Shown: one piece after another, positions 9,936-21,299 of the stretch
How the letters are laid out: the number at the start of each line of letters is the position of its first letter
Numbering within the stretch: position 1 is the first letter of the stretch
NCBI GenBank assembly: GCA_030279155.1
Contig: CM059043.1
Coordinates: 3,534,001 to 3,598,000, forward strand
From: Forsythia viridissima
Taxonomy: Eukaryota; Streptophyta; Magnoliopsida; Lamiales; Oleaceae
DNA length: 64,000 nucleotides
Reading direction: 5' to 3'
Notes under the pieces: generated by a model
What the model saw: the letters and a program-made list of their open reading frames with translations, nothing else
Database searches by the model: none
Told to the model about the DNA's origin: nothing
Translations under genes and position numbers: made by a program

Positions 9936-12763
9936 CCCCCCATCCTTTTCAAGTTATCTTTGCCCCTTTCCTCCTCTCCAACCCCCATAACTCTCCCTCA
10001 ACTCTCCCTCACGTTTTCTAACATTAAGTAAGGAGGAAGTAGCCCTCAATTAGGAGAAAGACACCAGAAATAGGAGGTGAGTGTTGGTATATCAAGAAAG
10101 CTAGGGATGGGAGGTTTTCTAATTCAATAGATGAACTTCCAACCCAAGCACCAAAGCCCCATTATGGGCAATAGTTTAAAGGGACCAAAAAACTCAAATT
10201 TCATGGTGTAGAAAGTTAGTTTCCTTGGGCAGAGAACTTAGTTTTTAAATGAAATGGTTTCATCAGGTCTTTGCCCGAAAGGTATTGATACCCTATGCCG
10301 CAGTTCTACGATAGGGTATCGATACCTTCTGCACCAGAAGTACCTGAAGGCAGTTTCTGTGATAATACCCTCCATTTCTAGATTTAAATAACGTTTAGCA
10401 TAAGATCATAATGTTTAGAACCTTCCCTTTTCAGGTGGATCAAGGATAACGTCAAGTTGTAAGTAAATTACGTTATATGCTTTTATGCAAGATGATAAGT
10501 ATACATATCTCATAAATTTTTATGCTCTAAAATGACATATGCCAATATGATATGACAAGTTGTGAATGGCTCATATTATTTACCTTATGTGTAAAAATGA
10601 TAAGAATGTACATCTACATGTGGCATAAGTTATATGTGCTCCAAATGATTTTATCAATGAGATCCATGAGATTTTATGAGCACCTTGAGCCTCTTTGCTA
10701 TTTATGCAACAATGAGGAAGAATGAGAACGAGAAAAGTCATGTACTTCATTTATGCTCTACTTGAGAACACAAAGTTCATAATCAAATAAAGACAAGTTA
10801 TGTGATGACACAATCAGATTTCCCTAGCCTATTTGTACACCAATCATGGGGCAATTATAGCCCATCATGGGGACGATAAGAGTCCCAAATCAGGAGTTGA
10901 TTCAACATTTGGCTAAGGGTTAGACTGACCCACGTGCGGACTTAAAAATCCGACCAGACGGCCAAAAAGCAACAGTAGCTTTCATGAGTTGATCAACTAT
11001 GGCCAAGGGCAAAAGTAGCCCCATGGAAGGACGATTAGTGTCCCACGAAGTTTGGCCATTGTGCTTATGCACCAAGAATATTTCAGTGAGCACTCGGTGT
11101 ACAAATATTGCTTGTGGAAAGGGACCTAAGAAAGATAAAATATATATTATGTGCAATATCACACACGCACCGTATTTTACTTATTGAATGTCACCATTCA
11201 TAGTCGTTTTATGACTCTTGTAGGAAATGGATCGAGACATGTATGAAGTCAGGGGGAAACGGGTGGAAGTAGCCTTCGATGAGCATGAATACCACTTGAT
11301 AACAAAGATTGATATATGGTCCTCATATCCCCATCAACCCGGAATGCAAAAGCATGAAGCCACCTACCTTTGCGTGGACATATATGATTTTTGGACCATG
11401 GAGTATCTTACTACTCGTTATTATGAAGTTTCTTAAACTTGCCCTTATCATATCATCTTTCTTTTTAAAGAATTTAGTAGTACTTGCTAACGGGCTCAAG
11501 CTTTTGGAGTGTTGACGAGATGTAATGATTTGTCATGAACCGTTTTGAAACAAACATGTATGTGAGGCACTCTTTCTTCTTACTTGGGCCCATATTTTGT
11601 GGTACTTATACCCTTGAAGGTGAAATGAATTAAAAAGACCTGATATCTATGTTTTAAACTTCCACTATATCTAAATCGTCATACTCTACCTTGTGATCCT
11701 TTATTTTGTCAAATGTGCATGTTTTTACTTAACAAAGAATGAAGCAAATCCGAAGCACAACAAGAAAAGGGTGATCTCCAAATACTGTCTAAAAGTAATT
11801 TCTAAACTCTTTCCTCGAAAGAAAAATAAAGAAAGCATGTTTCAAATTAGTTTTCGTCAAACCAGGAAGTAGAACTACTTTCTGCGTAAAAGGGTATCAT
11901 TACCCTCAAATCTGGGTACTATTACCTTTCTGGGCAGAATTCAAAAAAAAAAAAAAAAAATGGCAGAATTTTGAGGTCGCCACAGCTGTGCTCTAATTAT
12001 TTTTTTATTTTTATTTAATGAAAAAAATAGGCCCTATTTGGTTTTGGGTCCAAGAAAGTTGCCTCACTCGCCTCGGCCCAAAACTAGACCTTTCGACATG
12101 TCTCGTCTCACAATGATGCAACAGCATGACTCGACAAGTTTGCACATATGGTAATATCACCATATAGCTCATAGAGTTTTCGCATGGAGATGAACGATTG
12201 GCCGAGTCTCACCTTTAGGCGAACATCGCATAGAGCAAATGAAATTGGCAAACTTTAGTAGATTGTGTTTGGAGTTCTTAGTCTTTGTGTGTTGTAATAG
12301 CTTTGGTAGTTGGAGCATGGGTTCACTAGGATTTTTTTTGATAAGGAATTAGCCACGTCAACTCCTAAATATATGTCTAAGAATTTTATATAATCATAAG
12401 AGACCTGGAGGAATAACTGAAGATACCCGAGGCCCTACTGCCAATTAGGTACTTCTATTTTTTAGGAAACAGTATCACAGTGATGACACTGCTCAACTAA
12501 TGATAGTTCAATAAAAAAGGTACATAACATCAAACCCTAGCTAAAGCTCCGTCTATTTGTTTCTCCCATACCCAATTTTCATTATCACTTATTTTTCTTG
12601 CAATTGACTTGATCATCAAAGTGCAAATGGTCTTCGAAATCCCATTCGATGTGATGATATTTGTTCACTAACTGTGTCCACGTGTAGGTAACATATAGGT
12701 GGACAAAGAGGTGGAAATGGACGTGTTGACAGCGTGATCGTTTAGATTTTGTGCTCAATAGAT

Positions 12764-12781
12764 TGATGTGTCTGTGAAAAT
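12764..12781 (+). other. Mutated primer-binding site of the Tat element
   Basis: TGATGTGTCTGTGAAAA corresponds to the typical Tat PBS TGGCGCCGTCTGTGGGAA (present intact at 60789) with C-to-T and G-to-A changes and one deleted base. It directly follows CAATAGAT, the equivalent of the LTR end CAACAGAT. Confidence 0.6.
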
Positions 12782-12879
12782 CAGATACTATATACAAATC
12801 AGAGATAATGAGTACAAGTGAGAACGTTATAGAGAAAATTCAAAACAGATGCAAGAAAAATTGTCAACAAATGATGGCC

Positions 12880-14430
12880 CTAATCGTACACTTCGCCATC
12901 AGAGGGCTAATTGTAAAGTGGTTTGTCTTACAAAGAATGTAACTGATATGGTCACCAACATGTGGATGCTAACATAGCAAAACGTAACTATGAGAAACAT
13001 TATAGACAATTTTTACAACCAGCATGCCTCATCCAGAAGCAAGTGCGGTCAAAGCCAATATAGCCGCTATTTCGGACATAAGAACGACCCATCGCGAGGA
13101 CATGACTCAAAGCTTACCTACGAATGAGAGCAGAGACATTCTAAGTTCTCCAGTGTCTTTGATAGTCTTGGAGGTGAAGTAAACTCTATGAGAACTATGT
13201 CCCATCGCCCAAGTGCTAATAGAACCAAGAAAATCAAATCAGGCCCTCTGCTACTACGAGGAGTGAATCTTGAACCTATCAAGCTATGATCGATGATGGT
13301 GTTGTTTTTATCAAGTAGTGAAAATTGGATAACAACGATGAGAACCTCCTATTCTCTAAAGAAATTAAAGCCAAACCGGTGTTGAAGAAATTTTATCTCA
13401 CTAAAGATGCCTAAGGATGGCAAAAAACACCCCCTGCCCTGGACCCGCCCCGCTTATTCGAGTAATAGGGCGGGTTCGGGATAGCCCTGCCTTGCCCACC
13501 CCTTCAAATATTTTTTTTTAAAAACCATAAAATAGAATACAAATTACAATTTTCACTAGAAATGGACTAAAGAAAAATCGAATCCGGATTGGAGTTATAA
13601 ACGATAAATCTTAATCACTACACCACAATCTTAATCTTGTATTTTTCTTGTTTTGTTTGCTACAAATATTTTAAAAAATTCTATTTCTTTTTTTTTTTAA
13701 TTATTTTTTTCAGTTTACAAAAAAAATTTATCCAAAGCGGTTGGTGGGTCAAAGGGTTGTCTTACCATGTGAATTCACAAGACAAGGCGGAGCAGGGCCG
13801 ACCTTCCCCATTGCCATCCTATGCCTCAGTTTACTGAAAGTAGGACCATATAGACCATGTTAGTGTCTATATGACAAATATGGGATTGTTGAACGTTAAT
13901 CCCACCTCGAAGTACAAGAACTTCCACCTCACCTTTACTTTGAGTGTGAAGTGCTGGTATAACGAGTTAAATCCCATCAAAGAGTTACTCCAGCAAATTC
14001 AGTGAAGAACACATCGCTATCAACAATGTGTTAGATAAGAAAGCCTTTAACGTTCTTCAGTCAGGGCTCTAAGTGGGAACTTCTTTCTAGAGAGATGTCC
14101 ACACTAAAAATCATACAATCTACAATGAGTTGCTAGAGATGATAAATGATGAGTTCCACAATAAGAAGATAATAGAGAACTGCAAAAATAGTAAAAGGGA
14201 CATGACCGACAACAGGGAGTAAGCACCAACAAACTCGAGTTATATGTCGTTGAGCCATCATGATCCACGCTATGGAATGTTTGATCCAATCTCGGGCGAG
14301 ACAAGTTAGTTTGTGGTCCCACTGAGAGCCCACAAACTAAAAGTATCTAGGATACATTGGACCCTAGATCACAACACTGAATATTGCCTGGAGGTGAAGG
14401 CTACAATTGAGGAAATGATAGACTAAAGAT
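12880..14430 (+). pseudogene. Tat-type gag remnant, multiply broken
   Basis: Short translated stretches match gag of Tat/Retand-like gypsy elements: SKEIKAKPVLKKFYLTKDA before the MITE at 13413, HTKNHTIYNELLEMINDEF near 14100-14160, and WTLDHNTEYCLEVKATIEEM near 14360-14420. The last stretch is the region after the gag zinc-finger-like motif. Many stops and frame changes separate them. Confidence 0.6.
13413..13822. mobile_element. hAT-like MITE, family 'GGATGGCAA', copy 1
   Basis: Ends in AAGGATGGCAA and TTGCCATCCT, with ATGCCT on both sides (13407-13412 and 13821-13826). The outer parts are GC-rich (CCTGCCCTGGACCCGCC on the left, GGCGGAGCAGGGCCGACC on the right) and the middle AT-rich. Same design as the copies at 38990, 53831 and 62560. 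It has no coding capacity and is inserted in the Tat gag remnant. Confidence 0.75.
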
Positions 14431-14771
14431 ACAACTGATGAGGCACAAATCAGTTAGATGTCGCCTTGCGAGGCAATTTGTTCAGCTCCAATGAATTGGA
14501 ACTAGCCACAGGGTGACAATGCACATTAACCTCATTCAAGAAAATCAATAGAGAAAACAACTAGGACCCTGGGGCAGACAATGGACCTATACAAGATATT
14601 AACACAATCATCGAATGACAGTCCATGAATTCCTAAAAAACTATGCAAGGAAGCCAATGATCTGCCTAATTGAACCATTACCTTCATGGATGAGGATGAT
14701 AGATAAGTTCATTATTCCTACAGTGATGCCCAAGTGTTGAAGATAATCATAACCTGCAATGGGTTGATGAT

Positions 14772-16470
14772 TGATAAGTGCATTTTGTGCACTTATTATG
14801 ACCTTTAAACTAAGCTTTTATTCCGTTATTTTATTGAATTATTACTTAATTTTGTGTTTTAATCTTCATATTTCAGTCTTGGACCTGTTTATAAGCAATT
14901 GGAGAAGAATGGACGGAAAGATCAACAACTTGGTAAAATCGACAAGTAAATAGAGTTTTTGAAGTGAATATCAAGAGATAAACATTGGAGCATGAGGAAG
15001 AAGATAAAATCAATAAGTTTAAGGTGTTTTGGAGTGACAATGAAGAGTTGAATCAATGGATCAAACACCAGAAAGCTAAAGAACCGAATTGAGAAACTAT
15101 CTACAGCAGCATGTGGGGAAATTCAAGTACAACTTTTGATATAGAAATCTCCAAAATACAAATGATATACCATTGGAAAGATAATTTAATTACGAGTCTA
15201 ATACTTTTTACGGATCTCAATTTGAAGTTTCCTACAAGAAGTTATGGCCATTTGAAAAACAGCTGCGGCAGAAGAAATAGAGTAAGCTGGGCGATCGCCC
15301 AGGCTTAAATCTGGGAGATCGCCCAACACCTTCAGCCAACAGCAGAATGTAAAACAGCATGTCTGGGCGATCGCCCGGGTTTGCACTGGGCGATCGCTCA
15401 GTGTATTTTCGGCAGAAACGTAATTTTCTTTCCTTTTTGAGTCCTGATACACTTAGGAAACCTTTGGGACACGATTTTAATGAATTTTTGGGATCTTTTA
15501 GGGCACAATTAGGTAAGTATATATATGAGTTATTAACTCATATCAAGGGTTATTTGGTTTTTGTTGAGTTTTGGGGGAAGAGAACATTACAAGACACACA
15601 ACACGGAAGATCAAGATTCATCTATCCAAGAACGAAGATCAAGATCAAGATTTCTTCTCGCTCAAAATTTCTTCGTTCCGGGTTATGAATTCCATAGTTT
15701 CTTCTTCTCCTTCTTCTCTTATTATTAGTATGTTAGGCTAGTTTATTTTGTGCTAGGATTACGATGAAGTTTGTACTCTAAATTCTTCCATCTTGAGACT
15801 TGATTTTTGACAATTTATTTCATAATAGTTTTGAATAATTAATTTTGATTTATATGAATCTACAATTATATGCGCAATAATTGTATGATTGTTGTGGTGT
15901 GTTTTATTGTCAAAAGATCGAAGGCATGCTAGACGCTATTTTAATTATCTTAAAGTCCGATAGGGGATAGAACTATACCGCTATGCTTTAGGTGATCTTT
16001 AATTATCCATAGAAATTTAATGCTTTCATTTGTATTCGCATTCGTCATAGAAATATAGTCAAGTCATGCATATGAATAGGTTTAATTTTATTCGAAAGAA
16101 ACTGTTGAACAATCTAGGGATATTGATCTTCATAACTGATGTAATTTGTCAAGACCAAGAATCAAGATAGAGGAATTAACGATTATAAACAGATTCGAGA
16201 TCCTAGTACTCTTCTTTCTCAATTTTAAAGTAATTTTCATTGATCTAATTTCTAGTTATTTGATTTATAATTAGTTTATTATTTTTAGTTCAAATTCTTA
16301 TTAGTTCTTAAACACCAAATTTCAAAAGTTCAATAGATTCGGTTAAGGTTAGTGTAATTGAATTGAATTATCTAAATCCTCGTGGGATCGATACTTGGAC
16401 TCAAAATCCATTTTACTACTTGAGCGATCCGTACACTTGCGAAATTATTAGAGATACAAAATCGCTGACA
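14772..16470 (+). mobile_element. Athila-type solo LTR, 1.7 kb, TSD ATGAT
   Basis: Starts TGATAAGTGCATTTTGTGCA and ends AAAATCGCTGACA. The pentamer ATGAT flanks it at 14767-14771 and 16471-16475. The same LTR family occurs at 23290-24673 and 26241-27565, where an Athila-style PBS and gag follow, which identifies the lineage. This copy keeps about 300 bp in the middle that the other two lack in part. It interrupts the protease region of the Tat element; removing it and one TSD copy gives a continuous reading frame. Confidence 0.9.
15289..15399. repeat. Four GGGCGATCGCCC-type palindromes in the solo LTR
   Basis: GGGCGATCGCCC at 15289-15300 and 15365-15376, GGGAGATCGCCC at 15313-15324, GGGCGATCGCTC at 15388-15399. 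They stand out as a GC-rich island in AT-rich DNA. The related LTR at 23290 keeps only a stub (CCGCCCAGTGTT) and the one at 26241 lacks the region. Confidence 0.9.
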
Positions 16471-16800
16471 ATGATGATGCTGATAGATGATGGAAGTTTC
16501 GTCAACATTCTATTTGGAAGCACATTTGATCAAATGAAGGTCGTTCATGAGTATACGCCTATGTCGAACCCAATCTATGGGTTCGTGAGATCATTCTGCG
16601 AAGAAAGATTATCTTGGCCATGGAATTCGAAGAAGAGCCACGCGCGACGAGAAAGTACATAGAATTCTTCATCGTCGACACTAGGTCCACTTATCATGGG
16701 GTCTTGGTATGCCCCCCTCTCAAGGAATTACAAGACGTGACATCGATACATCACTTGACTGTTAAATTATGAACTCCGAGAGGCGAGCCGTTGTAAAGAG
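16471..16800 (+). pseudogene. Tat-type retrotransposon protease remnant
   Basis: The frame MLIDDGSFVNILFGSTFDQM matches the aspartic-protease motif region of Tat gypsy elements (usual form VLIDxGSSxxILF), followed by TPMSNPIYGF. A frameshift near 16585 then leads to pieces resembling EFEEEPRATRKYIEFFIVDT and STYHGVLV. The catalytic D-x-G triad (DDG) is present, but the gene is broken and lacks its downstream RT. Confidence 0.75.
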
Positions 16801-16811
16801 AGAGCAAGATG

Positions 16812-17190
16812 TAACCAAGTACAAATTTGAAGCCAAACACCTTACAAGGGTTGGCTTCGTTAGCTTGTCAAGCCCATTTTCCTTGTGTAAAAAACTTGGT
16901 AAGAGAGTCGTGATCTTCTTCAATTGACCAAGTAAAAATTTGAAGTTACCTCGACGGGAGAGTCAAAACACCTTATGACGGTTGTCTGTTAGCTTGTCGG
17001 GCCCACTTTCCTAGTATAATAAACTTGGTGGGGGAAGCCGTGGTGTTCATACCCATCTCTATCAATTCATCAATTACAAATTTAAAGTTACCTCGACATG
17101 AGAGCCAAGTATCGTACGAGGATTGCCTCCGTCAACCTGCAGAGCCCACTTCCCTTGGCGAAATAATAGACTTGATAAAATGAAGGAATG
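16812..17190. repeat. Three ~130-bp degenerate tandem repeats
   Basis: Each unit has AA[G/A]TA[C/A]AAATTTGAAG or ACAAATTTAAAGTTACC, then GAGAG.CAA, then a GTTAGCTTGTC..GCCCA block followed by CTTTTCCTTG- or ACTTTCCTAG-like sequence and AAACTTGGT. Variable 3' tandem repeats are a known feature of Tat/Retand elements, which fits the context. Confidence 0.6.
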
Positions 17191-19109
17191 AAGCATAATA
17201 ACGAATACATGTTTATAGCAGCGACACAATAATAAACTTGCGCGTGTAATAGAGAATTACAAAATTAAAGAGCATTGAGAGCTGAGTTTGTATTCAAACT
17301 ACAAAAGTTGATATTGTTAATTTTACTTGCATCGATTCTGCTCTTGGAATGAAAAGACAAAAACTTAAAGACTAGCTGCCTCACTGGGTCAGCACATGTT
17401 GGCCACTAAAGCACCTACTCTTTTCGGGTTGTCAAGCGGTTCGTTGTCCCATCCTCATAGAGGGTCGATGCATGTTCTACGTCAGTAACTACAAATTCAA
17501 TAGAGGCTCAATAGTAATTCATAAATTATTACAAGTTGAATTCCCAAACATGTATTTCAACTTGTTTTCCCCTTTATTATTTTTGATTTAATTGAATATT
17601 TCAAATCTCGGATAAGTAGGGATAAATTTCGTCGATTCCCTTCTTATCCTAATGCATGAGCATATTTCACGCTTTTCTTCATGCTTTGAACTTATTTTTT
17701 AATTGAATATGTAACTCATAAAAAAATAAAGAATGTACAACATGTGGTGGAAACGTCGTTATATATGCACCGCTATATGTTTTCACTGGCCAGCTAGCAA
17801 TCCTGTCAAGCATACAAAGAGCACGTTCCAGATATGAAAGCCCTATTCCAATGCAACAAATTAATTAAATATCTAAAATAAATTTGCTCTTTTATTTCAA
17901 ATAATTTATAATAATACAATTAAAATATTATATATTTTTAGTAAATTAGAGTTGATTACATAATTTTTTAGTTTGATAAATCTTTTCTACTAAAAAATAA
18001 AGATTTGGTTATTTTTTTTGATAAATTTAAAATTGATACATAACTTCATAAAAAATTTAAGTAATGTAATAGAGTAACCAAATTCAATCCATCTTTAAAA
18101 TTTAATTATCTAACCAGAATTTAGATGAGTTATATTCTAACATTAAAATGAAATTTTCTACATAGATAAAATAGATTAGAATCTAGTCTTGAAATGAGTT
18201 AGATTCTAATATTTGAAATCTTCTTTTTTCGAGCAGTAATGTATAAGTAACAAATATGAATTTGAACTGGTTTAAAATAGAATAAGAGGAGAAGAAAAAG
18301 CAGAGACTTTGGTCATTTGCTTGAAAAATAGGTCAACGACTATATATTCACATAAATTGGTCGGGTCACCCGGCCATTTACCACTATTCTTATTGTTTGA
18401 ATAAGTGACCATTACGTTACGCATGATCGATTCGGATCCTTCCGAAGGCACTCGAGTCAATCAAGATGTGCGATAGCTTTTTGATTCCCTAATTTTCTAG
18501 ATATTTCGATTGAAATGATTTTAGTTTGTTGTCTTGATTGACAGATAAAGTGGTTATTAAACGAGACTTGTACTTAAAAATATAGGTATATAACAATGAT
18601 AAGCTTGTTTTCTAAATTGTAGGCTTTATAACATTGATAGCCTTCAAAGGTGTAATACACACGTGTCAACAATCTCCGACCACTCCTTTATCAACTTGTA
18701 TATTATCTGCACATTTGAACAATCGTTAAATATCAAAATTATTGGGTAAAAAAGAGGCTAGCAATCGTTGGCACTCCGACGGTCAAATCAACTACCGATA
18801 TGAGATTATATAAGGGGATTTGAGTGTAGAAAAGATAAACAAGCAGAGATACCTTTCAATAAATGAGATTATAGGGGAATAGTTCTAGGCTTCTAGCCCA
18901 TTAAGGACAACAATCAATATGTTACTTGATTGGATTCTCTTTCTTTGCGGAGATATGGTTCATCCCACATTTATCGTGATCCCCAAGATTGCGTCCCTTA
19001 TCATTATCAAACTGCAAGATTGCGTTGCTGATTTTTAAGGATTGACACGAATTTTTCTTGAAATAGTTACCTTTTCAATCAAAAATAATCTTTTCTCGTA
19101 TTATCTTTC
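17191..19109. other. Intergenic, nothing recognised
   Basis: Possible leftover 3' sequence of the Tat element up to about 17560, then AT-rich DNA without a supported gene or repeat. Confidence 0.4.
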
Positions 19110-19350
19110 GGGTAATTAGCACATTTCGTCTCTAATGTTTTCTCTCATTGTGCAAAGCGTCTTTATTGTTTGAATTTTTGTATCCGAGTCCCTAAATAAA
19201 TGTTTCTTTGTGGAAAAGGTCTATGCCGTCCATATCCGTTAACATTTACCGTTAAAATTATCAAAATGGTTTATTACCGAAAATAAATCAAACAATAATA
19301 ATGATTTTCGTAAAAAATAGTAAACGATAGGAACGTTTTACGCACATAAA
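19110..19350. mobile_element. MULE-like MITE related to the element at the window start
   Basis: Begins GGGTAATTAGCACATTTCGT and carries CATTGTGCAAAGCGTC, matching the reverse complement of bases 1-130. The right end is degraded (ACGTTTTACGCA near 19335), so the right border is approximate. Confidence 0.5.
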
Positions 19351-19789
19351 TATTTAAAGCCAGATTTTGGATATTCTTCTTCCAACAACTATAAAATTTT
19401 ACACAAATAGATAAAATCACATATAGTGTATATTACACTTAAACATAGTGAAGAAAACTCATACACATACCAACAAATACATTCTAACACTTCAATAAGC
19501 CTGGGAACTTCGTGGGCGCACAGGACCATCGATGAAAGACTGCCTTGGATGAGGTCTGCTAAAATCTCGAGGGTCACCCAGGATGTTCGCTAGGCGAAAC
19601 ACAGTTGACTACTACACATAATGTGAGCGAACGCCTATGTGGCCCTCACTAGGACCCATAAGTTGATGTGGTAGGGATATCCAAGCGATAACAATGTGTT
19701 GACTCGGTTGATAGAGCGATCACTATATTACCCTCACATACGTATAAAGTTGGTCTATAGCGCTCTTGTAATTAGTTTACCACGCTAAC

Positions 19790-20195
19790 AATAAGGCGTT
19801 ATTTGATTTCAATTCTAATTTAGATAAAAGATAAAGTCAAAGTTAGCAATTAATTTTAATCACACACTTTATCGAATCCACAACTTTATACGACTTTTTA
19901 ACAAAACATTTTATCAGTTTTTATCAACTTTTACAAAAAATCTGATTTTAATAAAAATCAAACACACTCTAAAACTAATCAAACTCCTGATTTTCTCAAG
20001 TAAATATGAGAAGAGAATAAAATATTACAACATTAACTTTCGTTGTTTTACATATTTGTTTGATTTTGCTTAAAATTTGTTAAAAAGTTGAAATCAAAAT
20101 CAACAGTTAATTGTAACTACACGTTTGACAGAACTCACATCTTTTGTCAAAATTCATAAAAAAAATTTAGTTCTAAAATCAAATGGACACTAAAT
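19790..20195. repeat. Two copies of a short MITE-like repeat (TTTGATTT/AAATCAAA ends)
   Basis: About 19800-19975 and 20065-20195 share …TTTGATTTC…AAAGTTA[G/A].AATTAATTTTAA…TTTATCA..TTTT.CAAAAAA… and end in AAATCAAAC or a similar sequence. A third copy is at about 21823-21975. The short inverted ends suggest a MITE. Superfamily unknown, borders approximate. Confidence 0.5.
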
Positions 20196-20420
20196 TAAAC
20201 ATGAGATATGCATACAACATGCAATTTAAGAAGATATATGCTTTTGTAGCAAACTAGTTTCAATCCCATCACGTTCCCCAACTCCCTTATGAATAATATT
20301 TTACGTGTTCGAACTTGTTATACCGATGTATTAAAAATGACACATTGAATGTTGTGTCGTGTCGTGTCGTGACATATTCAAAATGACACCTCGGGAGTTG
20401 GGCCGGACGTAATTCTTTTG

Positions 20421-21077
20421 TTAATCACTCCACAAAGAAAAGTCACTATAATTTTCGACCTCATTGCTCCAACTGAATCCATTCTTCATAGCTGGTGGAG
20501 TCAAAAGCATCCCCTCCGCCATGCTGTCAAGCAATCCAGGCATGTTAAACATCGCCTCCTCGTCCAAGAACACGTTTTCCTCATTCCACGAATCAGGAGG
20601 TTTTATTTCGAGATTTTCACTCGAATCGTGCGTAAAATTCGAAGAAATCAGTAAATTAGAGGAAGAACAAGGGGATAATTCCATTAATGGTGGGGAAAAT
20701 ATTTTAGCAGCTTGGAGAGCAGCAATTTGGATGTCTTCATGAGAGGAAGATTTGGCCCTGGGGATGCAGCAGAGGGAGTCCTTGAAGTTCAGGGCGGCGC
20801 GGTCACCGCGCAGGGCAAGCGCTGCCACGTCGTGTGCCCTAGCTGCCATTTCTGGGTTGACGAATGTCCCTAGCCATATTCTTGATTTCTTGTTCGGTTC
20901 GCGCACTTCACACACCCATTTGCCGCCCTTTCTCCGCCGTACTCCTCTGTACACAGGGTGGCGCGTCTCCTTGAATATCTTCCTCCCACCTCTTTTCTTA
21001 TGTGCCGATGGAATATTAGGGTTTGATGTCAAAACTTCATGGAATGAAGAAGGTGATGAATTATCTTCATGATCCAT
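20421..21077 (-). CDS. DREB1: CBF/DREB1-type AP2/ERF transcription factor, 218 aa
   Basis: Nuclear DNA-binding protein of the DREB1 (CBF/DDF) group, which in other plants binds DRE/CRT (CCGAC) elements in cold, drought or salt responses. The AP2 domain covers about residues 42-100 (YRGVRRRKGGKWVCEVREP… to LNFKDS), with the DREB-type V55 and E60. The CBF signature before AP2 is present as KKRGGRKIFKETRHP (27-41). The signature after AP2, usually DSAWR, is reduced to DSLCC (100-104). The C-terminus is acidic and ends NYSDFSLWSD, close to the usual LWS[Y/F]. Intronless and of normal length for the group. The ATG at 21077 is the first in frame and places the signature near residue 30. The AP2 region is GC-rich compared with the flanks. 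No second CBF copy is nearby, unlike the usual CBF tandem clusters. Confidence 0.93.
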   Translation of the reverse strand: MDHEDNSSPSSFHEVLTSNPNIPSAHKKRGGRKIFKETRHPVYRGVRRRKGGKWVCEVREPNKKSRIWLGTFVNPEMAARAHDVAALALRGDRAALNFKDSLCCIPRAKSSSHEDIQIAALQAAKIFSPPLMELSPCSSSNLLISSNFTHDSSENLEIKPPDSWNEENVFLDEEAMFNMPGLLDSMAEGMLLTPPAMKNGFSWSNEVENYSDFSLWSD

Positions 21078-21276
21078 TGAAATAATTAAGAAAATTGAGG
21101 GTTGTCAAAAAGAAACTGACGCGTTATGATTTGTGTCAGGGATAGATCGAGAATTCTGACTCTACGATCGCAATAAAAGACTATAATGTACTATTAGAAA
21201 CGTGGGCACATAGCTTTTTGTAGTGCTAGCAAAAGTTCAAGTGAACCAATACAATCTCTAGTGCATGAACTAACCA

Positions 21277-21283
21277 ATTTATA
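21277..21283 (-). promoter_or_regulatory. Candidate TATA box of the DREB1-like gene
   Basis: TATAAAT on the minus strand, about 200 bp before the ATG. An ACGCGT (CAMTA-type CGCG box) lies at 21119-21124, about 45 bp before the ATG. Both are single short motifs and could be chance. Confidence 0.35.
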
Positions 21284-21299
21284 CTAACTCTTGACAAAT

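Larger units (their letters stand above)
8872..11984 (+). mobile_element. 3.1-kb solo LTR of a Ty3/gypsy element, TSD GCTGT
   Basis: The segment begins TGTAACGACCCGAAAATTCG and ends GAGGTCGCCACA, giving TG…CA borders whose tips are imperfect inverted repeats. It is flanked by the identical pentamers GCTGT at 8867-8871 and 11985-11989. TGTAACGACC…GGTCG-type termini and ~3-kb length are typical of long LTRs of plant chromoviruses (Tekay/Del-like). That lineage call is from memory and there is no internal domain to confirm it. A promoter-like TATAAATA sits at 9928. With no partner LTR or interior, this is a solo LTR left by LTR-LTR recombination. It lies in the 5' flank of the hAT element. Confidence 0.85.
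5386..12092 (-). mobile_element. Degenerate hAT transposon, split by a solo LTR
   Basis: The left tip reads AAGACTGGTTTTGAC then GGGCCCTGAGGCGAAG. The reverse complement of the right tip reads AAGGTCTAGTTTTGGGCC then GAGGCGAGTGAGGC. These are imperfect inverted termini sharing CT[G/A]GTTTTG and GAGGCGA. Inside is a hAT transposase pseudogene (5597-7947, minus). The element is opened by the LTR at 8872-11984; without it the hAT would be about 3.6 kb, a normal size. No convincing 8-bp target duplication remains, so the outer limits are good to perhaps ±10 bp. Between 8206 and 8460 a motif around AATTCATAATATTCAC is repeated at roughly 75-80 bp spacing, probably subterminal repeats. Confidence 0.7.
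12340..17190 (+). mobile_element. Decayed Tat-lineage Ty3/gypsy retrotransposon, doubly interrupted
   Basis: Order seen: the 3' part of an LTR (about 12500-12760, resembling the LTRs at 59976 and 61570 with CACGTG..GGTAACATA and GACGTGTTGACA), a mutated primer-binding site at 12764, a gag remnant (about 12880-14430), a protease remnant (16471-16800), then three ~130-bp tandem repeats (16812-17190). Two later insertions interrupt it: a hAT MITE (13413-13822) and an Athila-type solo LTR (14772-16470). Reverse transcriptase and integrase are not seen, so a large part of pol is deleted. The left limit is uncertain and no 3' LTR was recognised. Confidence 0.65.

Noticed and set aside
15289..15399. 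GCGATCGC cluster as bacterial (cyanobacterial HIP1) contamination
   Set aside because: It lies inside a plant LTR with exact target duplications, and a sister LTR keeps a stub of the same region.
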